DNA from: Selaginella moellendorffii
Lineage: Eukaryota; Streptophyta; Lycopodiopsida; Selaginellales; Selaginellaceae
DNA length: 64,000 nt
NCBI RefSeq assembly: GCF_000143415.4
Contig: NW_003314340.1
Span: forward strand, 62,001 to 126,000
Reading direction: 5' to 3'
Part shown: in pieces, positions 47,401 through 58,353 of the stretch
Numbering within the stretch: position 1 is the stretch's first letter
Layout of the letters: every line of letters begins with the position of its first letter
Made by a program: the position numbers and the translations under genes
Notes under the pieces: generated by a model
What the model was told of the DNA's origin: nothing
What the model saw: the letters and a program-made list of their open reading frames with translations, nothing else
The model's database searches: none

Positions 47401-47831
47401 TCTAGAGCGAAACAAAAACAAGGAGAGAGAGTGAGTGGAGCTGCGCTACTGTACCATTCTTTTTTTCGGTGGATCAACTTGCTGGCTGTTTGGATCTTTG
47501 TGAATAATTTAACGTCACGATCACGGTCTGATAGAGAGAAAAAAAGGCCATTTCGATCAACACCAGAACCCTTGTTTCAATCAATGAAAGTTCCAGAGAG
47601 ACGAACCTGGTGCTTGGGTGTGTCTGAGTTGAGTGAGTGAGTGAAGTTGGACTCTTCAATTACTGTTTCGAGCTATCCCTTTTGTTTGGAAAGAAAATGG
47701 TCACACGAAGAACCGGACAAGTTACTCTCATTGTGGAAAGCTCCCGACAGCTTGGCTATGGATTTGTCCGTCGAAAACACCATTAAAGTCCTGGAGAAGG
47801 AGAACGAAGAGAAATAAATCGATAGAGATAG
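47401..47831. other. Intergenic between GH3 and SCPL genes
   Basis: 3' UTR of the GH3 gene and promoter of the SCPL gene. No other feature seen; a 62-residue minus frame is not convincing. Confidence 0.45.
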
Positions 47832-49712
47832 ATGGTCATGCCTACCGGCTTGACATGGATACTTTTGATCTTGCTCGCTATCACTGCGTCGCAGGCAGCA
47901 AATCCCTCCCATCTCGTTCGAAATCTTCCCGGGCAGCCGCAAGTCCAATTCAAGCAGTACGCTGGCCACTTGGTTGTGAATGCGTCGGCGCAAAGAGCGT
48001 ACTTTTACTGGTTCTTTGAGGCCGATCACCAGAATCAAACATCGCAACCATTAGCTCTGTGGCTTTCAGGAGGTAAATCAATTAACAGCAAGCATGGAGA
48101 AGAGGAGTAAACTTACTGAATGCCTTGCCAGGACCTGGTTGTTCTTCCGTTGGAGCTGGAGCTTTCGGAGAGATCGGACCTTTCTCCGTCGATATTAGTG
48201 GTACTAAACTGGAGAAACGCCGCGATGCATGGAACAAAGGTGGGCTTTATTGTCGTTTGATTGAGCTTCTGGAGATAAAGGAGAGTTTTTGCAGCGGCCA
48301 ACTTAATATTTCTGGAGTCTCCTCATGGCACTGGTTTCTCTTACACCAACACCACCTCCGATTATACAATCTACAACGACGAGATGACTGGTAAGAGCAT
48401 CCAAGTAAAAATCGACTTACTTTCCTTACGAGAATTCTCTGTAGCCTCCGATAATCTCCAGTTCCTGCTTGAGTGGTTTAGAAACTTTCCAGAGTACTCG
48501 AAGAACGAGTTTTACTTGTTGGGGGAGAGCTACTCCGGTAAGTTATGCTACCGAGTCACTGTGATCTTTGATTTCAAGCAGTACGCAGGTCACTATATCC
48601 CGACTCTGGCTATGAAAATCTTGGAGAACAACGCTAATGGTAAGAACATCATCAACCTGAAAGGATTTTCGGTAAGATACTGTGAAATGGACGACAGAAA
48701 AGAGCAAGGAAGTAACCCTTTTTACCGCAGCTAGGAAATGCCTGGACTGATCCTGCTCATGACATGCGAGGCGATGTTGAATTTTACTACAGTCACTCTC
48801 TCATTCCAGAGCAGACTTACAACGAGCTGATCCAAAACTGCGATTTTTCCACCATGCGCCCAATCCTCGGAGGTTCCATGAATCCAAACTGTCAAGCAGC
48901 TTCGGCCATCACGAACCGCTTGATAAGTGGACTTAGTCACTACAACATATACAAACCTCCGTGTAAAAACGGGTCGTCTATCACGGTAAACTCCATTTGT
49001 TCTTTTCCATGCGATCTGAGGACAAGCTGGCTTGTATTTACAGTCTCAGTCCCTACACACAAATATGCTGGTGAATGCTTACAATCCTTGCGATGATAAA
49101 ACGGAAAGTTACCTCAATCAGCGAAGCGTCCAAGCTAGTTTGAATTTAGCAAGTTCAGGAAACTCAACAAACTCGTGGAAGCTCTGCAAGTAAATACTTT
49201 CATGCAAGTATGATCCTTATTTTACCAGCTTTGATCTTGTTTTGCACCAGCGCGAAGGCATCAGAGTATTACCAGGCATCCGATATAATTGTGTCCATGC
49301 TACCGCTCTACAAATCCTTGATCCAGAAAAAACTTCGAATCTGGATATACAGGTACTTTGCAAAAGCTTACCATTTTGGTTTTTCACCTCTCCTCGCAGT
49401 GGTGATGCCGATGGAGTGGTATCAACACTCTCAACGAGAAGCTGGATCAAAGAGCTGAATCTGACCTCGCAAACGCCATGGTTTGCCTGGAGCCACAAAG
49501 ACAAGGTGAAATAAATCCCCCGTGATATAGTCTTCAAGAAAAATCTTACACGAAAGGTAATTTCGCAGGTTGCTGGCTGGTCGCAAGCTTACAATGGATT
49601 GACATTCTTGACGGTGCTCGGAGCCGGTCATATGGTGCCCCAAGACAAACCACAGCAAGCTTTGTCCTTGTTTGAGCATTTCCTCAAAGGAAAAGTGCCA
49701 CCAGCCAATTGA
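47832..49712 (+). CDS. Serine carboxypeptidase-like protein (S10 family)
   Basis: Ten exons: 47832-48072, 48132-48239, 48295-48390, 48445-48537, 48589-48671, 48731-48985, 49044-49189, 49251-49352, 49400-49505 and 49569-49712, joining to 457 residues. A signal peptide ends near QAANPSHL. The catalytic triad is complete: Ser in [14 protein letters not shown], Asp in [10 protein letters not shown] and His in LGAGHMVPQ; the oxyanion block [12 protein letters not shown] and [15 protein letters not shown] are present. S10 proteins are vacuolar or secreted peptidases, or acyltransferases; the substrate here is open. The GESYSG|HYIP junction uses acceptor TACGCAG (48588); the intron (51 nt) lacks stops, so a naive frame reads through it. 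Confidence 0.9.
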
Positions 49713-51300
49713 TACCACTTACATGGATGCCCACTTTCATGTGGTTATTCCGATGAATTCTCGATTACCACCTCCTCTCCTCCTTACACGCAACCTCATC
49801 GCCTCCTTTATAAGAACACATTAGAAAGGTCCAGACAGAACATAATGAAAAGATACCTGAAGATCTTCATTCCAAATTAAGACATGGTTGCTTATCAATA
49901 TTCGCAGCATGCCTTGAACGAATTCAGTTACCTCAGAAAAATCTACACGTTTTGAACCTGTTTGTAAGGATCCAACCAACATCGAACAACATCAACATAT
50001 GAAGCGAGAGTCTACCTTATCGTTCAAGTGAAGCACGCCTACAGAGAACTCCCCGTTATTTGGCAACTAGCATTCCCACTGTGGACGAGTTCTCTTGGAC
50101 ATTTGTTCTCCGGGAAAGACGTTCCGAGTCGCTCACGCATGGCAGCGACATCACCAAGGTATCTAGTTAATGCATAATCAACGCATCTTTCTACAAAAAT
50201 TAAAACTGTACCTTTGGTAAGAACTTGCGTCAACTTGACCCTTCTTGATGAGTACGAAACTCCAAGATCGAGTGATTCCACCCAAACGAATGGATTCCAA
50301 TCGACAGGGCGTGAATGTTTGAGCCTTGCGGCAACTTCGCTGCCTGGAAGATATCTTCGTGTTCCATTCTGTTCTCACAAAACGTGTCATCCTCAAACCA
50401 TGAAAACCCTTACTTCCATTTCATCTATAGCAACTCTGACCATGGCCCTCATTGTTTAGCAAGAAGTCCCCGTCACTAGAATGTAAAGACCTGCCTCGGT
50501 TCTTATAGGGTCTTATGAAAGGAGAGTGGAAACAAAACACTTCTGAATGACATATATACATGATTAATAGTTATGATTATCCTACACCTGGATCAGTGAT
50601 GTGGCAACTCATGCCACGTAGACTCTCATGTCATGGAGAGCATATATCTCTAACACTCCCTCCATGACATGAATCTGAGATCACTCTCCCTCTGCATCCA
50701 AGCACTCTCATGTCCATGACAGAAAATCTGTCCTCTCAGACCCTCTAGCTCTGCCTCTCTGGAACCCATGACTCTTTGCCTCCTGGATCGTTCCATGGCT
50801 GCTAGATCTCCCTCTCATGTCCAAAGCATAGCAAGGATGGACTAGGGAATACCTCAGTCCTACCATCGTCTCATCCTCAAGGCCAGAACCCTAACTCTGC
50901 CTCGTGGGAATACTCAGCACCTAGCCCAGCACTCAGCCCCACAACAGCTCTCCAGCAGCAATGCCTCAGCACCCTGCGCCCTCTCGTGCCTCTCAGCTCT
51001 TGCTCAGGAACATCCCTGCCTCTGCTCTAGCATGTGCCCTAGTGCCTTGGCACCCTCTCAGCCCTAGAACCCCTCTACAAGCTCTGCTTCTCTCTCTCTC
51101 AGCACCTCCTTAGCACCTCCTGCTCGCTTGGCTCCTGGCTAGTCACTGCTCAGTGTCGCCTGCCGCTGGTCCTCAGGCCAGTGTTGTGTGTGTAGGGCCT
51201 CGCTCACCAGCACCTGTGCTTGGTGCCTCCTCACTGCTGTGCCTTGTACTGGCTGGGCTTTGGTGCCTCGCTTGCTTTGTTAGTAGTCAATATGATAACC
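49713..51300. other. Intergenic and repeat-like sequence
   Basis: 49.7-50.45 kb has minor frames (minus 50039-50281, containing LDLGVSYSSRRVKLTQVL) with no known domain. From about 50.55 kb the sequence is pyrimidine-rich, with dispersed CATGAC and AGCACC motifs and no open frame, the look of a transposon untranslated or LTR region leading into the gypsy ruin. Confidence 0.35.
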
Positions 51301-51339
51301 AGCCAACCAATGTTTCATCTTCAGGGAAGAAACTACTGT

Positions 51340-52480
51340 TGCTGCATTAGGGCTCAACGAATAGAGATGGCAATGAAGCTAATAAGCTTTATTTGGACCA
51401 ACAGAAAAAAGACAAAGTGGAGGGTATTTGTTTTCATTGCCACAAGATTAGATATTAAAGTAATGATTGCTCTTTTGTAAAGGGGTCGAAGAATGCTAAG
51501 TTGAATGTGGTGGAATCCATTATAAATACAGCTCATATGTATATTGTGGTGCCTCTTTTACATCCCGTGGCAAAAGTTTAAGAACCAAAGTCTCAAGTCT
51601 ATATCAACTTTATAAACTCAATGGTTCTATGGGGAATCAACTTGTGAAGGCCAAAAAGGGCATTCAAGGTAGTGCAATTAATATTATTTTCAATCCAGAT
51701 GCTATACACAACTTTTTGAGTTCCAAAGTGGTGCAAAAACTTGGCTTGTTTATGGAAAAGAGATTGGTAGTTTATATGAAGTGGTCATGGCAAATGGATA
51801 TAACACTCATGTTCACAATGAATAAGTGTTCCTTTAACAATTCAAAGAATTCTTGACCATCCTTTATTCTAAGTTATGAATATTGGCCACATAGATGTTA
51901 TTCTTATGAAGGAATGATTTTATAATAGAAAGTCAAGAATCAATTAGGAGTGCAATGCTTTATATATCAAAGTTGGTGGTATTGTGAAAGAAATTGTTAG
52001 AACATACAATGGTGATACTCCATTAATTAATGCTTTAAAGTTGGTAAAGTGCATATATTAGATAGATGGTTCTTTTATGGTGTATCCTTATTGTTTCAAG
52101 TTGGGCATCCTCTTGTGTATATGAATCATAGAATTGGCCTACTTGAGATAAAGAGTTGTATGTCGTGATTGCTACTATGAAGGAATGGCAACATTATCTA
52201 TATAGATTAAACTTTCATATGAATTCATACCATCAGTCTCTCTAGTATTTTAGTTGTTTAAAAAGATCTTTAATGCTATATTACTCATTAGCAAGAGTTC
52301 CTATAAGAGATGTCAGTTAAAAACCAATACAAGTATGGAGGTGACATTATCCAGAATAGTAAATTTTATCTCATTTATGAAGCTATCTAGCAATCTTTTA
52401 GATGAGATTAAGGTGTTTGTTAACTTCAACTCCTTTATCTCAAAGGGTTTTAAGCAAACTAGTGATAAAGTTCATTGAGA
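51340..52480 (+). mobile_element. Ty3/gypsy retrotransposon ruin (gag zinc knuckle, protease, RNase H traces)
   Basis: Frame-broken plus-strand translation shows a gag CCHC knuckle remnant near 51430-51480 (CFHCHK, then C about ten residues on). About 51.67-51.75 kb has a retroviral-type aspartic-protease remnant (HNFLSSKVVQKLGL, where the active DSG has decayed). About 52.17-52.28 kb has an RNase H-like piece (EWQHYLYRLNFHM, then YHQSL, YFSCLKRSL). The large reverse-transcriptase core between is missing. Stops and frameshifts are abundant, so the copy is dead and internally deleted. No LTRs assigned. Confidence 0.6.
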
Positions 52481-52555
52481 TTACATGGCCGTAACTAAAT
52501 GGTGTCAATAGTTGGGGAAGAACTTTTGAGTCAATTATATTCGGGATGATGTCTA

Positions 52556-53241
52556 TGTAAGCTCCTGAGTTTGGACTTCCCGGGAGGTCACCCAGCCCAG
52601 TACTATTCAAACCCAAGGACGCTTAACTCCAAATATCCCAATATTCAAACCCAAGGACGCTTAACTCTAAATATCCCAAAACCCTTAACTGATTGAAAAA
52701 GAAGGTGCACTCTTATTCATGGGCCCTTTCCCTCTATATTTGAACCCCATGGACCATCTCTCAAGTCGTTCCCTTTGGTTGTTTACAATCCACCACGCTT
52801 CCCTGCAAGTTCACGCCCTCATGAACGGAAGCTGAGAGCCGCAGCTCTCCCAAGAGCCCCACTCTCTTGACACCCTACCCCTTGGGTCGAGCCCAGCAGG
52901 AGCAAATTAGACCAGCCAGATGTGACACCCTACCCCTTGGGTCGAGCCCAGCAGGAGCAAATTAGACCAGCCAGATGTCAATCAACATGTGGTGTGATTC
53001 CCTTAGCCAACCAATAGAGTCGGACCCGAGACCTCTCTGATACCAAATGTAAGCTCCTGAGTTTGGACTTCCCGGGAGGTCACCCAGCCCAGTACTATTC
53101 AAACCCAAGGACGCTTAACTCTAAATATCCCAAAACCCTTAACCGATTGGAAAAGAGGGTGCACTCTTATTCATGGGCCCTTTCCCTCTATATTTGAACC
53201 CCATGTACCGTCTCTCAAGTCATTCCCTTTGGTTGCTTATA
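52556..53241 (-). mobile_element. TRIM element (terminal-repeat retrotransposon in miniature), complete
   Basis: A 686-bp element bounded by direct 5-bp duplications GTCTA (52551-52555 and 53242-53246). Left LTR 52556-52787 (232 bp) and right LTR 53048-53241 (194 bp) share TGTAAGCTCCTGAGTTTGG onward; the left has a tandem copy of about 39 bp. The LTR ends are TGTAA...TTACA (right copy TTATA). Next to the right LTR is a primer-binding site, TGGTATCAGAG on the minus strand (53036-53046), matching the 3' end of initiator tRNA-Met, so the element is in minus orientation. A purine-rich stretch lies beside the left LTR. The internal part (about 260 bp) has no coding capacity and holds a 56-bp tandem duplication. 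It depends on a foreign retrotransposon machinery. Confidence 0.88.
52869..52979. repeat. Tandem 56-bp duplication inside the TRIM element
   Basis: GACACCCTACCCCTTGGGTC followed by the same 36 further bases is repeated back to back with no visible change. It lies within the internal domain of the TRIM element. Perfect identity suggests a recent event. Confidence 0.85.
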
Positions 53242-53954
53242 GTCTATAGAGTTGTTGTAGTCTGGTAAAGAAAGAGCAGCACACTTGTTAGCTCATGTAG
53301 CCTTACAGTGGTTCCCAAAGTGGCATAGAGTATAGATATTTCTAGGAGTAAACATGGAAAAATAAATAGAAAAGAGTTAACTTATAAATAAAAAAGTGAC
53401 ACACTTTTTGCTTCTGCCCACTAGCACCTTTTGTGTCCACTGCTATACTCAAAAGAAGGTAGCTAAATGAAAAATCTACAAATCTATCATCATTATTGGC
53501 TAAGTATACAAAAGAGCCTTCCCATATTAGAGTGGGGAAGGATCATAACAACCACACCCTTGTATGTTATGAAGTTACTCGCAACCTATAAGGCTTGAGA
53601 AATGTATTAGGCTTTTAACACATTCTATGAGGGAGTATCCCCTTGAGGTGGTGGCATCCTATTGGGAAGATCGAAGAACATGAAGTCAATCTTCCCATAA
53701 GGTGTGAGTTGACTATAAAACACAAATCTCTAAGCCCTAAAGTGGAGCTGAAAGGGTGCCACGTGGTAGTGGCCGAAGCAAAAGCCAAACAAGTGTAACA
53801 CATTTGGACTAAAAGCTCCAACTTGAAAAGTTGAGAGCGGGAGTGGAACTCCCAACAAAGTGTTCGAAGAACGAGCACAAAGCGAGTAATAAGTGAGTCT
53901 CTAAAAAAGGGACACAAAAGGACTAACATATGACACGTGGAAGTGTCTAAAATG

Positions 53955-54260
53955 GAGTTCGAGATGGATCTAAAATGGAGTCCGAGATGGACCCGAGATA
54001 GAGTTCGAGATGGACCTGAGAGGGAGTCCCGAGAAAGACCTAAGATGTAGTCTGAGATGGACCCGAGATGGAGTCCGAGATGGAGTCCGAGATGGACCCG
54101 AGATGGAGTCTGAGATGGACCTGAAATAAAGTTTGAGATGGAGTCCGAGATGGACCCGAGATGGAGTCCAAGATGGAGTTCGAGATGGAACCAAGACCAA
54201 GACCGAGACCGAGACTAAAACAGAGACCGAGACCGAGACTAAAATAGAGACCGAGTCCGA
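53955..54260. repeat. 12-bp minisatellite in the 5' LTR
   Basis: Unit GAGATGGAGTCC/GAGATGGACCCG, about two dozen imperfect copies, ending in (GAGACC)-type units. The matching array in the 3' LTR is 56985-57360. The array encodes Ser/Arg/His-rich frames that look like ORFs but are only repeat translations. Confidence 0.85.
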
Positions 54261-56984
54261 GTCCAAGTCCAAATATTAATACAGGTTGTTAGGTGAAAGC
54301 CCAAAGTGATTGTCCCCAGGGGTGGGGGGTTCCAAAATTATAATAGGGAGAGTGTGGGGGTTGGACCTCAGTAGAGCCAGTTTGGCTAGGAAAGGTTAAT
54401 TTGGCCTAAGAAGGCTATACCCAGGTGTTGGGTGATGAGATATCCACTGGGAAGTCCAAGGCTAAAGTGAATACAGACTGACAAGTGCGGTAGCTTAATG
54501 AAATGTTCAAGAGCCGACTCTAATTCCCCTAGGAGATCGAATGGTCGATGCTCCCAATCCAAGTGGAAGGTAGGGAGAGTCCCATGAGGCTCGCATAGGG
54601 CCACAGTGTTCTAAAATGTTGTCCCAAAGTCCCAGACTATGGAAAGGGAGAAGGGTAGTCCTTTAGTGTAGTGACCAAGGCTATAGTCATATGGTGTGGA
54701 AGTCCCAAACAACAATGGGACTTAGTGGTCGGGCTTGTGGGCCTTAACTCAATGGCAATGTCGACAAATACGGCCATGGACAAAAAAGGATTTGGTGGGG
54801 ACTGGAAAAGGGATATTGGGGAAGGTTGTTCCCCATGTCTATGGGCATCCTAAGGATGCTAAGGAGTGGATCTGGGATGACTACTCATGGATAGATGGCT
54901 TAATCTGTGAAAGACGGACTGTGATGCAAGTGGTGTTGGACCACTAGTGTGGCAAAGGTGAATGGGCATAGCTTTAGTGTAACGAGTTGATATATCAGTG
55001 GTACCTTTGGGTGTCGGTCATGCAATCGAACACATGGAGCACTTGGACCAAGTGTAAAGGTTGAGTGACATGGATGCCACTCTCGAGGCTAGCAATCCCC
55101 AAGTCTTGAATTGGACTTATGGAGGTTGTGAATAAGACTCCTCCAAGTGGTCGGAGGTGTGGTTAAGTGATTAAAATAGAATGGAAAAATTAGTCTTTAC
55201 AATTTGGTATCAGAACTATTCCTTAATTCGACTTTTATTGGTGCTCAAGTATATCACTACTAATGTTGGCATCAGAAAGTCCTAGGAGTGGGCCTATATT
55301 TAGAGAGTAGCAGATTGGAAAGACATGGCTCTCCACTACAGTTCATGTGTGAACTTATAGGTGAGGTGGTGGATAGAAAAGGGCCAATAATGGAATGACT
55401 TTGGGATTTTGGGAATAGTATAAAATTTTCCTCAAAGAGTTGAGGATGTGATCCAGATGAATGTTTGACTTAGCAAATTGGTTATTGTAATTGCGGTAAA
55501 TAGCTATAATTGGGACCACGAGAAAGATGAAGACTCCAAATTAATAAAAGAGTCATAAGATTATCCTCATATAGTTGAGGCTGGTGCTCATGAATGTAAG
55601 ATCAGAATTAATGACTGTGAGAGGTCAAATACAGATGAGGACACAAGTCCTTGAAATAGTAGCCAAGGCTACCTTTTTATAAATGCTGGAACACACCCAA
55701 GGAGTTGGGGATATGCTCAGAGGATGAGTTGGTATTCTCATTATATGGACAGATAATCTTAAGGGGCAAAAGTAGCCCATAGAAAATGAGGAATAATTAA
55801 GTGTTAAAGCAACATTTGCAAAGATGGTTCTTATGAGTAGGATATGAATACAAGAAGATGTATTCTGGTGAATTGACACCTCAAAAGTAGGACCTCATGG
55901 GTCATTAGATTAGCAAAGTCTAAAAAGTTGGATGACTCAAGTAGAGTTTGAGAATGGTCCTAAGGGATTGGTAGAAGCATTTAAACTGAGGTGTGTTGTG
56001 CCCCAGGAAGGATGGGGAGGATCATAAAATCCAAATATGAGAATAGTTGGTATCTCATTGATGGCGGAATATGCCATACTAAAGTCGTGGGAAAAGTGTT
56101 CCCAAAAGAAAGCAACTTTGACACAAAACTATGTGTAAACACTATGGTGTAGTGCTAACGGATAGTTGGCTTGAAAAACGATTATATTGGTCTTGGCAAG
56201 AACCTAGACACAAGTAAGAAGTGTCATAAAAGTAAGCTCGTGAAGCCGATAGTGTGCAAACACTAGAGATGAGTTATAGGACTTAACAGCTATAAGGCAA
56301 CTAAGCAAAAGGTGCAAAGTAATTGATTAGATACGTAGAAAGTAACTACCCAAGACTTCTTATTGGGATGAGGAAGTTAGAGTTACCCTTGTAGGGGATA
56401 AATTATTTATGTTGCGATATAGTAAGTCAATATCATAAAAGGAATGCTCATTGTCAAAGAAAGCTATTATTGGGACACCCTAACACTCTAAAACACTAGG
56501 AAGTGGTATTTGGTATTATGAAAGTATCAAATAAGACCTAATGGATTAAGTCCCTAACGAATGATGAATAGAAAATGTTATGCAACGTCCAAGGTTACGG
56601 AGACAGGAGAAGTCCATTTATCAGAATTGGCCAAACCCAAAAAAGGGTTTTGGCAAGGCTAGTGATGGGCATATAAAAGGCTATAAGTAGTAACGTTAAT
56701 CCTGGGGTTACAAAGTGAGTATATATGGATTAAGGAACCACTCCCTAGGCTATTGGGTAGGTTCATCCTTAATAATACTTGCTAAGGTATGGTAGAAAGT
56801 ACAAACCTGTCCTCTTAGTCGGGAGGAAAATAACCGAAAGAAATGTGTGAAGCCAAAAAGTAAATAATAAAAGAATAAAATCGAACTACAGGAATCAAAG
56901 GGCATAGGGTGGTTATGCAAGTTGGAAGTGGAGAATCAAGTGGGTGCTCAAACATGTTGCTATTAACAACTGTGATGCCATAGA

Positions 56985-57365
56985 GAGACTGAGATGGAGT
57001 CCGAGATGGAACCGAGATGGAGTCCAAGAAGGACCCGAGATGTAGTATGAGATGGACCCGAGATGGAGTCTGAGATGGACCCGAGATGGAGTTTGAGATG
57101 GACTTGAGATGGAATTCGAGAAGGACCCGAGATGTAGTCTGAGATGGACCCGAGATGGAGTCTGAGATGGAACCCGAGATGGAGTTTGAGATGGACCCGA
57201 GATGGAGTTTGAGATGGAACCTGAGATGGAACTTGAGATGGAGTCCGAGATGAAGTTCGAGATGGACTCGAGATGGAGTCCGAGATGGAACCAAGACCGA
57301 GACTGAGACCAAGACCGAGTCCGAGTATAAAGTTGAGATTGAGATTGAGACTGAGACCGAGTCCA
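56985..57365. repeat. 12-bp minisatellite in the 3' LTR
   Basis: Same unit as 53955-54260 with a different order and number of variants, so the two arrays have changed independently since insertion. Confidence 0.85.
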
Positions 57366-58353
57366 AATACTAATACAGGCTATCGGGTGAAAGCCCAAAG
57401 CGGTCGTCCCCCTGGGGGGGGTTGCAAGGGGTTCCAAAAGTATAATAGGGAGAGGGTGGGGGTTGGACCCCAGTGGAGCCAATTTGGCCTAAGAAGGTTG
57501 TACCCAAGTGTTGGGTGATGAGATATCCATTAGGAAATCCAAGGCTAGAGTGAATACGGACCGACAAGTGGGGTAGCTTGGTGAAGTATTCAAGAGTCAG
57601 CTCTAGTTCCCCCAGGAGATCGAATGGTCGATGCTCCCAATCCAAGCGTGGGTGGCACTACTTACTTGGATACCTGGCATGGCTCAATGGAACTTCGCTC
57701 TAACCCTATGGCTAGAGCACCCAAAGGCGGAAGGCGGGGAGAGTACCCATGAGGCTTGCATAAGGCCACGGTGTTCCGAAATGTTGTCCTAAAGTCCCAG
57801 ACTATGGAAAGGAAAAGGGGCAGTCCTCTAGTGTAGTGACCAAGGCGGTGTGGAAGTCCCAAAGGACAATGGGACTTAGTGGTCAGGCTTATAGGCCTTG
57901 ACTTAGTGGTAGTGTTAGCAAATACAGCCATGGACAAAAAAAGACTTAATGGGGATTGGAAAAGGGATATTGAGGAAGGTTGTTTTTGTTTATGGGCATC
58001 CTAAAGATGCTAAGGAGTGGATCTGGGATGACCACTCATAAATGGATGGCCTAGTTTGTGAAAAACAGGATTGTGATGTAAGTGGTGTTGGACCACCAAT
58101 GTGGCAAAGGTGAATGGGCATGGCCTTAGTGTAATGGGCTGATATGTCGATGGTACTTTTGGGTGTTAATTATGAGATTGGACACATGGAGCACTTAGAT
58201 CAAGTGCAAAGGTTAGATGGCATGGATGTCACTTTCGGGGCTAACAAGCCCTAAATCCTGAATTGGACTTATGGAGGGTGTGAATAAAACTCCTCCAAGT
58301 GGTTAGAAGTGTAATTAAATGACTAAAATAGAATAGACAAATTAATCCTTATA

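Larger units (their letters stand above)
53950..58353 (+). mobile_element. Non-autonomous LTR retrotransposon (about 4.4 kb)
   Basis: Two direct repeats of about 1.25-1.4 kb (about 53950-55201 and about 56985-58353) match along their length, for example GGGTTGGACC...TTTGGCC at 54360 and 57460 and the block ending TAGTCTTTACA/TAATCCTTATA. Directly after the first copy is a primer-binding site TGGTATCAGA (55205-55214), so this is the 5' LTR and the element is in plus orientation. The 1.8-kb interior (55.2-57.0 kb) contains no recognisable gag or pol. I could not fix the outer 5' end or a target duplication because both LTR starts lie in a minisatellite. LTR divergence is visible, so insertion is not recent. 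Confidence 0.7.

Noticed and set aside
53970-54272. 100-codon Ser/Val-rich minus frame
   Set aside because: Translation of the 12-bp minisatellite; the same holds for frames at 56815-57482.
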